DNA from: an uncultured Lachnospiraceae bacterium
Lineage (GTDB): Bacteria > Bacillota > Clostridia > Lachnospirales > Lachnospiraceae
NCBI GenBank assembly: GCA_947632515.1
Contig: CANRPO010000013.1
Location: 23,124-87,123 of the forward strand
Direction: 5' to 3'
DNA length: 64,000 nucleotides
Shown here: one piece after another, positions 35,222-42,310 of the stretch
Layout of the letters: each line of letters starts with the position of its first letter
Position numbering within the stretch: position 1 is the stretch's first letter
The notes under the pieces: generated by a model
Seen by the model: the letters and a program-made list of their open reading frames with translations, nothing else
Databases searched by the model: none
What the model was told of the DNA's origin: nothing
Made by a program: the position numbers and the translations under genes

Positions 35222-35806
35222 GTGCCAAGAAGAAAAGGATTGACTTTCTATCAGAAGAAAAATAAATTGAATCCTGCGCTGATCAAAGACGTTTTCGAGA
35301 TGCTGATCGGCTCTGTTATCGTCATCTTTCTGGCGTTTGTGATTGTGTTTTCGGTGGGAATGAAAACCAGCGTCGTGGGCGATTCTATGGAGCCGGGCCT
35401 GAGTAACGGGCAGGAGGTCTTAGTGAACAGAGTCACGTACAGGCTGTCTGTGCCTAAGCGCGGGGATGTGATCGTATTCCTGCCAAACGGCAACCGGAAT
35501 TCGCATTATTATGTAAAAAGGGTAGTGGGACTGCCGGGGGAGACGATACAGATCGTGGACGGCAGCGTGTATGTGGACGGCGTTCTGCTGAATGAGGGAG
35601 ACTCTTTCGACAGGATGGCGGATGCGGGGATCGCGGAGAACGAGTTGCCTCTCGCGGCCGACGAGTACTTTGTGCTGGGAGATAACCGCAACAGCAGCGA
35701 GGACAGCAGATCGGGCAATATCGGCGCGGTCAGGCGTGATAACATTGTAGGGAAGGCGTGGTTTCGATTGTCTGAGGACTGGGAGAATATCGGACTGATC
35801 GAGTAG
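35222..35806 (+). CDS. lepB: Signal peptidase I (first of two)
   Basis: 194 residues from GTG. One N-terminal membrane helix (MLIGSVIVIFLAFVIVFSVGM) anchors the protein. The catalytic Ser is in VVGDSMEPGL and the general-base Lys in YYVKRVVGLPGE. Box E GDNRNSSEDSR is present. It removes signal peptides on the outer face of the membrane. A second, shorter paralogue lies on the other side of ylqF (36727). Confidence 0.95.
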   Translation: MPRRKGLTFYQKKNKLNPALIKDVFEMLIGSVIVIFLAFVIVFSVGMKTSVVGDSMEPGLSNGQEVLVNRVTYRLSVPKRGDVIVFLPNGNRNSHYYVKRVVGLPGETIQIVDGSVYVDGVLLNEGDSFDRMADAGIAENELPLAADEYFVLGDNRNSSEDSRSGNIGAVRRDNIVGKAWFRLSEDWENIGLIE

Positions 35807-35827
35807 ACGTGAAGGGGTTTGGTACAT

Positions 35828-36730
35828 ATGAGTCATTATCAGTGGTATCCGGGTCACATGACCAAGGCGAAACGAATGATGCAGGAGAACATGGGGCTGA
35901 TCGATCTTGTGATCGAGCTGGTCGATGCGCGGGTCCCGTTCAGCAGCCGCAATCCTGATATAGATGAGCTGGGCAAAAATAAAGCCAGACTGATCCTGCT
36001 CAACAAAGCAGATCTGGCGGACGCGGAGGCGAACCGCATCTGGATGGAACACTTTCGGGGAAAGGGGTATCATGTGCTGGAAACGAATGCCAAGAGCGGG
36101 CAGGGATTGAAGGCGATCCACGGCGTTGTCAGGGAGGCGTGCAGGGAGAAGATCGAGCGCGACAGAAAGCGCGGGATCAAAAACAGGCCGATCCGGGCGA
36201 TCGTGGTGGGGATCCCGAACGTGGGAAAGTCCACTTTTATCAATTCCTTTGCGGGCAAGGCATGCACTAAGACCGGAAATAAGCCGGGCGTCACGAAGGG
36301 CAAGCAGTGGATCCGCATGGACAGGGAGCTTGAACTTTTGGATACGCCGGGCATCCTGTGGCCGAAATTCGAGAGCGAAGAAGTGGGGAAAAACCTTGCG
36401 CTGATCGGCTCCATAAACGACGAGATCCTGGAGATGACGCAGCTTGCCTCGGATCTGATCGTCTATCTTTTGGAGCATTACAGAGAGCAGCTTGCGTGTC
36501 GGTATCAGATCGACGATCCTGACGATGGGATGACGCCCCTTGCGGTGCTCACGCATATCTGCGGGGTACGGGGGTGCTATAAGAAGGGGCAGGAGCCTGA
36601 CTATGAGAAGGCTGCCTCGGTCCTGATGGACGATTTCAGGAGCGGCAGGATGGGCAGGATCACGCTGGAGCTGCCACCGGACGTCGGTGGAAGTGCAGAC
36701 TATGATGAAATCGAGGAAACAGAGCCATGA
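35828..36730 (+). CDS. ylqF: Ribosome biogenesis GTPase YlqF/RbgA
   Basis: Circularly permuted GTPase for late 50S assembly. 300 residues from the ATG at 35828 (MSHYQWYPGHMTKAKRMM, the family start). G4 NKADLAD comes before G1 GIPNVGKSTFINSF and G3 DTPGILWP, confirming the permuted order. Its stop overlaps the second signal peptidase start by 4 bases. Confidence 0.95.
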   Translation: MSHYQWYPGHMTKAKRMMQENMGLIDLVIELVDARVPFSSRNPDIDELGKNKARLILLNKADLADAEANRIWMEHFRGKGYHVLETNAKSGQGLKAIHGVVREACREKIERDRKRGIKNRPIRAIVVGIPNVGKSTFINSFAGKACTKTGNKPGVTKGKQWIRMDRELELLDTPGILWPKFESEEVGKNLALIGSINDEILEMTQLASDLIVYLLEHYREQLACRYQIDDPDDGMTPLAVLTHICGVRGCYKKGQEPDYEKAASVLMDDFRSGRMGRITLELPPDVGGSADYDEIEETEP

Positions 36731-37266
36731 AAAAGGTGTTGAAAGAGGTGCTGAGCACCAGTATCTATATATTGTTTGTCCTGTGCGCAGTCTATCTTGT
36801 CATTCACTTTGTGGGACAGCGGACGCAGGTGCTCGGCAGTTCCATGGAGCCGAAACTGAGCAGCGAGGACAATCTGATCGTCGATAAGATCAGCTATCGG
36901 TTCCATGATCCGGAACGGTTCGACATCATCGTATTTCCCTTTCGGTATGAGGACAATACTTACTATATCAAGCGCATTATCGGGCTTCCGGGCGAGACGG
37001 TCCGCATCGACGAGGAAGGGAATATCCTGATCAATGGCGAAGTGCTTTCGGAGAACTACGGCAAGGAGGTCATTGAGAGCCCGGGGCGGGCTTACGAGGA
37101 GATCAAGCTTGGCGACGACGAATATTTCGTGATGGGGGACAACAGAAACAACAGCACAGACAGCAGGGACCCGTCGGTGGGGAACATCAGGCGGGAGGAG
37201 ATCATCGGCCGGGCGTGGCTGCGCATCTGGCCGCTCGACAAGTTCGGATTGATCAGACACAGATGA
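36727..37266 (+). CDS. lepB: Signal peptidase I (second copy)
   Basis: 179 residues; N-terminal helix STSIYILFVLCAVYLVIHFVG, catalytic Ser in VLGSSMEPKL, Lys in YYIKRIIGLPGE, and GDNRNNSTDSRDPSVG. The paralogue at 35222 is clearly diverged, so this is not a recent duplication. ATGA overlap with ylqF indicates coupled translation; rnhB follows after 12 bases. Confidence 0.95.
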   Translation: MKKVLKEVLSTSIYILFVLCAVYLVIHFVGQRTQVLGSSMEPKLSSEDNLIVDKISYRFHDPERFDIIVFPFRYEDNTYYIKRIIGLPGETVRIDEEGNILINGEVLSENYGKEVIESPGRAYEEIKLGDDEYFVMGDNRNNSTDSRDPSVGNIRREEIIGRAWLRIWPLDKFGLIRHR

Positions 37267-37278
37267 GGAAAGAGTATT

Positions 37279-38037
37279 ATGGCAGAGGCGATCGGAGTCA
37301 TCAAAGCAAAGCTACAGGCAGCCGGGATCAAAGAGCTGCCTGCGCTTTTTTCAGAGTATGAGCAGGACGGGCGCGCGGGGGTGAGAGCCGCCGTGGAGCA
37401 GGCGAAAAAACGGATTCTCGCCTATGAGAAGGAGGTGGCGCGCACTGAAACCCTCTGGAAGTATGAGCGGGAGTACGCCGCCTGCGCGCACATATGCGGC
37501 ATCGACGAAGTGGGGAGAGGCCCGTTAGCGGGGCCTGTGGTGGCGGGAGCGGTCATACTGCCGAAAGATTGTGATATTTTATATATCAACGATTCCAAGA
37601 AACTGTCCGAAAAAAAGAGAGAAGAGCTCTACGACGTGATTATGGAGCGCGCCGTCGCTGTCGGGCTCGGATACAGCGCGCCGGAACGGATCGACGAGAT
37701 CAATATCTTGCAGGCGACCTACGAGGCCATGCGGGAGGCGATCTCGCAGCTTGCGGTGGAGCCCGATCTTCTCCTGAACGACGCGGTCACCATACCGCAG
37801 GTGACGATCAGACAGGTGCCGATCGTCAAGGGGGACGCCAAGAGCATCTCCATCGGCGCGGCGAGCATCGTGGCGAAGGTCACCAGGGACCGTCTCATGG
37901 TGCGGTATGACGAGATCTATCCGGAATACGGGTTCGCGTCGAACAAAGGCTACGGCGCGCAGGCGCACATCGACGCGCTGAAAAAGTATGGGCCCTGTCC
38001 GATCCACAGGAGATCGTTCATCACACATTTTTGCTGA
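37279..38037 (+). CDS. rnhB: Ribonuclease HII
   Basis: Removes ribonucleotides from DNA and RNA-DNA hybrids. 252 residues, with the N-terminal ~70-residue extension usual in Firmicutes and then CGIDEVGRGPLAGPVVAGAVIL, LLNDAV and SIAAS-like IGAASIVAKVTRDRLM. Catalytic Asp and Glu in DEVGRG are present. Confidence 0.96.
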   Translation: MAEAIGVIKAKLQAAGIKELPALFSEYEQDGRAGVRAAVEQAKKRILAYEKEVARTETLWKYEREYAACAHICGIDEVGRGPLAGPVVAGAVILPKDCDILYINDSKKLSEKKREELYDVIMERAVAVGLGYSAPERIDEINILQATYEAMREAISQLAVEPDLLLNDAVTIPQVTIRQVPIVKGDAKSISIGAASIVAKVTRDRLMVRYDEIYPEYGFASNKGYGAQAHIDALKKYGPCPIHRRSFITHFC

Positions 38038-38064
38038 CCATAGATGTGAGTAAGAGGGAAAAAA

Positions 38065-39834
38065 TTGAATCTGGGGAATATTTTAAAAAAGGATAACCAA
38101 AATATCAGATCTGCGGAAACGGCCAAAGCGCCGGAATCCATGTCAAGAGGGGAACTGGCCTATCGGATCCGGAACGGGATCCGCAATCTTGTGCCGGGGC
38201 AGACGATACAGGGCTCCGTTGTCAGCCGCGACGGCAATTCCGTACAGATCGCTCTCAGACAGAATATGCTGATCAATGCGCGGATCGATCAGAGTATCAG
38301 TCTGGCGCTGGGGCAGAATATGAGTTTTGAGGTGAAGGCGAACAACGGCTCCGTCCTCTCCCTGTCGCCCCTGTACGCCAACATGGCAGGCGAGGCCACG
38401 GTCATGCGGGCATTGAATGCGGCGGGTCTGCCCGAGACGGCCAACAACATAGAGATGGTGGCTGTCATGATGGAGGAGGGAATGCCGATCGACAGGGAAT
38501 CCCTGGCCAACATCAGCAGGCTTATGATGGAATTTCCCACGCAGGATCCCGCGACGCTCGTGCAGATGACGAGACTGGGGATCCCGGTCACTGAGGCCGG
38601 CATCGAGCAGTTTGAACAGTACATGAACGCAAACCATCAGCTGCTGGGGAGCGCGGAGACGATCATGAGCGAGCTGCCGCAGGTCTTTCAGGAATTGATG
38701 GGCGAGGGAAAGATCGACCGGGCATTTGCCTTTTATGGGAAGGTGCTGGATATTTTTTTGGACAATGCGGAAGGGAATGCGGAAGGGACAGTGTCGGTGA
38801 AAGGCGGGGCGCAGACCGCTGACGGCGCCGCCCCCACTGTGATCGCGGAGGACGCCGGAAAGGGCGCGGCGCTCTCTCAGACGGCGCAGGAGGCGGAGAC
38901 AGAGAATGGGGCTGTCCGGATGAAGGGCGACGCGGCGCAGACGGTGATCGACATGGCGAGGCCGGAGGAGGGGAACGCCCCACAGGAAGAAGGGACGGCG
39001 GCCGGCAGAGAGACGGTGCTCACCCACAGGCAGTGGAGTGCGCTGGGCGATCTGATGAGGGAGCTGGGTGTTGACGAGCATACGGCGGAGCAGATCAAAA
39101 ACGGAGAGCTGCCGCCAAAGGAGGCGCTCTCGCTGGTGCGGGAGTTTATGCCGAGGGCAGACACCGACGATCCCCGCGCCCCAATTATGGCCAGACTGCT
39201 TGGCAGCAGGGAGTTTGAATCGCTCCTGAAGGAAGAGATGGGAAAACAGTGGCTGATCGAGCCGAAGGACGTGGCCGACCCCCACAAGGTGGAACAGCTC
39301 TATGAGAGAGTGCGGGAGCAGACGATGCGTCTGCACGAGGCGATGCAGGACGTCGGCAAGGGCGATCTGCCCGTGGCGCGCAGCGTGCAGAACATGCAGA
39401 GCAACGTGGATTTTATGAACCAGCTCAACCATGTATTCACCTATATCCAGCTTCCTCTCAAACTGGCGGGAAACAATGCGCACGGCGATCTGTATGTATA
39501 CACGAACAAGAAAAATCTGGCGGCAAAGGACGGCAGTGTGAGCGCTCTGCTGCATTTGGATATGGAGCATCTGGGCGCGCTCGACGTCTATGTGACAATG
39601 CAGCAGGAGAGGGTAAACACCAGCTTTACCCTGCAGGACGAGAGCGCGCTGGATCTGATCGAAGAGCATATCCATCTGCTCGACGAGCGTCTTGCAAAGA
39701 GAGGCTACAGCCTGAAGGCTCAGTTCTCCGTGAAAGAGGAAGATGCGCAGGAGAGCGGCATCATGCAGACGATCTTGAATCAGGAGAAAAATATCTCTGT
39801 GCTCAGCAGAACGTCTTTTGACATGCGGGCATAA
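38065..39834 (+). CDS. FliK-like (hook-length control C-domain) protein, YlqG-type
   Basis: 589 residues from TTG. The middle is Ala/Glu/Gly-rich and low in complexity (NAEGNAEGTVSVKGGAQ). The C-terminal ~140 residues (YVYTNKKNLAAKDGSVSALLHLDMEHLGALDVYVTMQQERVNTSFTLQDE) match the Flg_hook/FliK C-terminal pattern. In bacilli ylqG and ylqH, a FliK-like/FlhB-like pair, occupy the same spot after rnhB. No flagellar genes are in this window. The function outside flagella is not known. A substrate-switching role with the next gene is inference. Confidence 0.65.
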   Translation: MNLGNILKKDNQNIRSAETAKAPESMSRGELAYRIRNGIRNLVPGQTIQGSVVSRDGNSVQIALRQNMLINARIDQSISLALGQNMSFEVKANNGSVLSLSPLYANMAGEATVMRALNAAGLPETANNIEMVAVMMEEGMPIDRESLANISRLMMEFPTQDPATLVQMTRLGIPVTEAGIEQFEQYMNANHQLLGSAETIMSELPQVFQELMGEGKIDRAFAFYGKVLDIFLDNAEGNAEGTVSVKGGAQTADGAAPTVIAEDAGKGAALSQTAQEAETENGAVRMKGDAAQTVIDMARPEEGNAPQEEGTAAGRETVLTHRQWSALGDLMRELGVDEHTAEQIKNGELPPKEALSLVREFMPRADTDDPRAPIMARLLGSREFESLLKEEMGKQWLIEPKDVADPHKVEQLYERVREQTMRLHEAMQDVGKGDLPVARSVQNMQSNVDFMNQLNHVFTYIQLPLKLAGNNAHGDLYVYTNKKNLAAKDGSVSALLHLDMEHLGALDVYVTMQQERVNTSFTLQDESALDLIEEHIHLLDERLAKRGYSLKAQFSVKEEDAQESGIMQTILNQEKNISVLSRTSFDMRA

Positions 39835-39854
39835 AAATATGAGGGGTGACTGAC

Positions 39855-40151
39855 GTGGCGAAAGAAGAGCATACAAAACCGAAACAGGCGATTGCGCTGG
39901 AGTACGATCCGTCGGATGAGGCGCCCCGCGTCATCGCCTCCGGGCGGGGCGCGCTGGCGGAGCGGATCATCGAGAAGGCGAAGGAGGCGGACGTGCCGAT
40001 CCACCGCGACGACAAGCTGGCGGATACGCTGTCCCGCCTGGAGATCGGAGATATGATCCCGCCGGAACTGTACGAGGTCGTGGCGGAGATTCTCGTCTTC
40101 GTGGATTCCATGGACAAGATCAAGGCGAAGATGGCCAAGGCGAATCAATGA
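39855..40151 (+). CDS. FlhB/EscU C-terminal-like export switch protein (soluble, truncated), YlqH-type
   Basis: 98 residues. The sequence QAIALEYDPSDEAPRVIASGRGALAERIIEKAKEADVPIHRDDKLADTLSRLEIGDMIPPELYEVVAEILVFV aligns with the cytoplasmic domain of FlhB. The membrane part is missing. It begins right after where the NPTH autocleavage motif would be, so cleavage is not possible. GAGGGG is placed 8 bases before GTG 39855, favouring this over GTG 39846. It pairs with the FliK-like gene upstream. Confidence 0.82.
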   Translation: MAKEEHTKPKQAIALEYDPSDEAPRVIASGRGALAERIIEKAKEADVPIHRDDKLADTLSRLEIGDMIPPELYEVVAEILVFVDSMDKIKAKMAKANQ

Positions 40152-40169
40152 GAGGGCCGGGGATAAGAG

Positions 40170-40526
40170 ATGAATACACGCAGGATAGGGGCACAGAAGG
40201 AGGAAGAGGTCTGTGCCTATTTGTTGTCTGAGGGCGTCAGGATCACAGAGCGGAATTATCGGTGCAGACAGGGAGAGATCGACATTGTCGGGTACGACGG
40301 CGCTTTTCTCGTGTTCTTTGAAGTCAAGTACAGGAGCGGCGGGCGTTCCGGGAGCGCGGCGGAGGCGGTCGGGTCTGCGAAACAGAGAAGGATCTGCCGC
40401 GTGGCGGACTATTACCGCATGATGCATCACTGCGCGGAGGATGTGCCGATACGTTTCGACGTGGTGGCGGTCGACGGGCAGAGGATCCGGTGGATCAGGG
40501 ACGCTTTCTATTATATCCCCCGCTGA
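40170..40526 (+). CDS. YraN family (UPF0102) putative endonuclease-fold protein
   Basis: 118 residues; YraN pattern GAQKEEEVCAYLLSEGVRITERNYRCRQGEIDIVGYDGAFLVFFEVKYRSG with the Glu/Asp/ExK residues of a PD-(D/E)XK fold. It commonly follows rnhB. Function unproven. Confidence 0.92.
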   Translation: MNTRRIGAQKEEEVCAYLLSEGVRITERNYRCRQGEIDIVGYDGAFLVFFEVKYRSGGRSGSAAEAVGSAKQRRICRVADYYRMMHHCAEDVPIRFDVVAVDGQRIRWIRDAFYYIPR

Positions 40527-40609
40527 GCGTCCCGCCGCGGCAAAGTCGAAGCGCGGGAGAAGGCGTCGGCGGGTTGGGCGGAGGATGCGTGTGAAAGGGA
40601 AAACGGCTT

Positions 40610-41461
40610 ATGGAATTATACAGGCATGAAAACAGAATGAAAGTGCAGGTCAACAGAGCGGGCGAGGTGGAGTATCTCACGTTTCCGCTGCTCGAACAGA
40701 CAGGGATCGTGCGGCATCTTTTCTCCACAAGGGCAGGCGGCGTGAGCGAGGGGATCTACAGCTCCATGAACTTAAGCTATACCCGCGGCGACAGGAAGGA
40801 GGCCGTGGATGAGAATTTCAGACGGATCGCGGCCGTGCTGGGCTGCCGGGTGGAGGACATAGTCTGTTCCGACCAGACCCACACCGTGAATCTCAGGGTG
40901 GCGTCGAGGGCGGACGGCGGCAAAGGGATCGTCAGGCCGCGGGATTACACGGACGTCGACGGCCTTCTGACAGACGAGCCGGGGCTCGTCCTGGCGACCT
41001 TCTACGCCGACTGCGTGCCCCTCTACTTCGTGGATACGAGGAGGCGGGCGGTGGCGCTGGCCCATTCCGGCTGGCGGGGCACGGTGGCCCGCATGGGAAG
41101 ATGTGTGACAGAGAAGATGCGGGAGGTGTACGGTACTGATCCCGCGGACATTGTGGCGGCGATAGGCCCCTCCATCTGTCAGGAATGCTACGAGGTGGGC
41201 GAGGACGTGGCGGAGGCCTTCGCGGCGGAATTTCGCGGGGACGGACAGGCGGATGAGATACTGTCCGGCAAGGGAAAGGGCAAGTATCAGCTCGATCTGT
41301 GGCGCGCCAACGAGATCGTGCTTGCGGAGGCAGGGATCCCCGCAGAGCAGATTCAGGTGACGGATCTGTGCACATGTCACAACAGTTCCTATCTGTTCTC
41401 CCACAGGGCCAGTCATGGGAAACGGGGGAATCTGGGCGCATTCCTGGGACTGCTATCTTAA
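40610..41461 (+). CDS. pgeF: Laccase-domain / purine nucleoside phosphorylase family protein PgeF (YfiH)
   Basis: 283 residues. Metal-site motifs: SDQTHTVNLR, FYADCVPLYFVD (Cys) and AHSGWRGTVARM (His). In E. coli the family edits a wrong amino acid in peptidoglycan precursors; several homologues act as adenosine/inosine phosphorylases. Starts with ATG 40610; a later ATG at 40637 is possible. Confidence 0.92.
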   Translation: MELYRHENRMKVQVNRAGEVEYLTFPLLEQTGIVRHLFSTRAGGVSEGIYSSMNLSYTRGDRKEAVDENFRRIAAVLGCRVEDIVCSDQTHTVNLRVASRADGGKGIVRPRDYTDVDGLLTDEPGLVLATFYADCVPLYFVDTRRRAVALAHSGWRGTVARMGRCVTEKMREVYGTDPADIVAAIGPSICQECYEVGEDVAEAFAAEFRGDGQADEILSGKGKGKYQLDLWRANEIVLAEAGIPAEQIQVTDLCTCHNSSYLFSHRASHGKRGNLGAFLGLLS

Positions 41462-41574
41462 GAAAACATTAAAAATTTTCCCGGCTTTTCCTTTCGGATT
41501 TCATGTTTTAATAGAATCAGCACAGAAGAAGACAAACGCGCTGCGGGCGGCAGAGTGACGAGAGAGGTGAGGAC

Positions 41575-42267
41575 ATGGCGAATATACTGATATGCGACGA
41601 CGACAGGGAGATCGTGGACGCGATCGAGATCTATCTGCTGCAGGAGGGGTACACCATCTTTAAGGCCTATGACGGGGAGCAGGCGATCAAGGTTTTGAAG
41701 GAACAGCAGATCCATCTGCTGATCATCGACGTCATGATGCCGAAACTGGACGGCATACATGCGACGTTAAAGATCAGAGAGTACTCCAGCATTCCGATCA
41801 TTATCCTGTCGGCAAAGTCGGAGGACAATGACAAGATACTCGGTCTTAATATCGGGGCGGACGACTATGTGACGAAACCTTTTAATCCGCTGGAGCTGGT
41901 GGCGAGGGTGAAGTCGAATCTGAGAAGGTACACCACGCTCGGGAATCTGAACGTCGACAATAACGCGCTCTTTCAGGTGGGCGGCTTGTGCATTGACGAC
42001 GAGACGAAGGAAGTCACTGTGGATGGGGAGACCGTCAGACTGACGCCCATCGAATACAACATTTTACTTCTCCTCGTCAAGAACTGCGGCAGGGTGTTCT
42101 CCATCAATCAGATCTACGAGAGTATCTGGAACGAGGAGGCCATCGGCGCGGACAATACCGTGGCGGTACATATCAGACATATCCGGGAAAAGATCGAGAT
42201 CAATCCGAAGGAACCCAGATACCTGAAAGTGGTGTGGGGCGTGGGATACAAGATCGAGAAACAGTAG
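41575..42267 (+). CDS. OmpR/VanR-family response regulator
   Basis: 230 residues: REC domain (ICDDDREIVDAIE, phospho-Asp in LLIIDVMMPKLDG, KPFNPLELVARVK) and a winged-helix trans_reg_C DNA-binding domain (RLTPIEYNILLLLVKNCGRVFSINQIYESIWNEEAIGADNTVAVHIRHIREKIE). It is paired with the sensor kinase that starts 43 bases downstream. The upstream 110-base gap is AT-rich with a TAGAAT but no clear -35. Confidence 0.95.
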   Translation: MANILICDDDREIVDAIEIYLLQEGYTIFKAYDGEQAIKVLKEQQIHLLIIDVMMPKLDGIHATLKIREYSSIPIIILSAKSEDNDKILGLNIGADDYVTKPFNPLELVARVKSNLRRYTTLGNLNVDNNALFQVGGLCIDDETKEVTVDGETVRLTPIEYNILLLLVKNCGRVFSINQIYESIWNEEAIGADNTVAVHIRHIREKIEINPKEPRYLKVVWGVGYKIEKQ

Positions 42268-42310
42268 GCGGCATGAGGAAGAGCACGGGGATGCTTGGAT
42301 GGGAGTAAAG

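Noticed and set aside
38143-39876. 577-aa minus-strand ORF opposite the FliK-like gene
   Set aside because: His/Leu/Arg-rich shadow of a GC-rich gene, with no ribosome site or motif.
38065-40151. Part of a flagellar or type III secretion locus
   Set aside because: Only a FliK-like domain and an FlhB C-domain fragment are present; all other neighbours are housekeeping genes.
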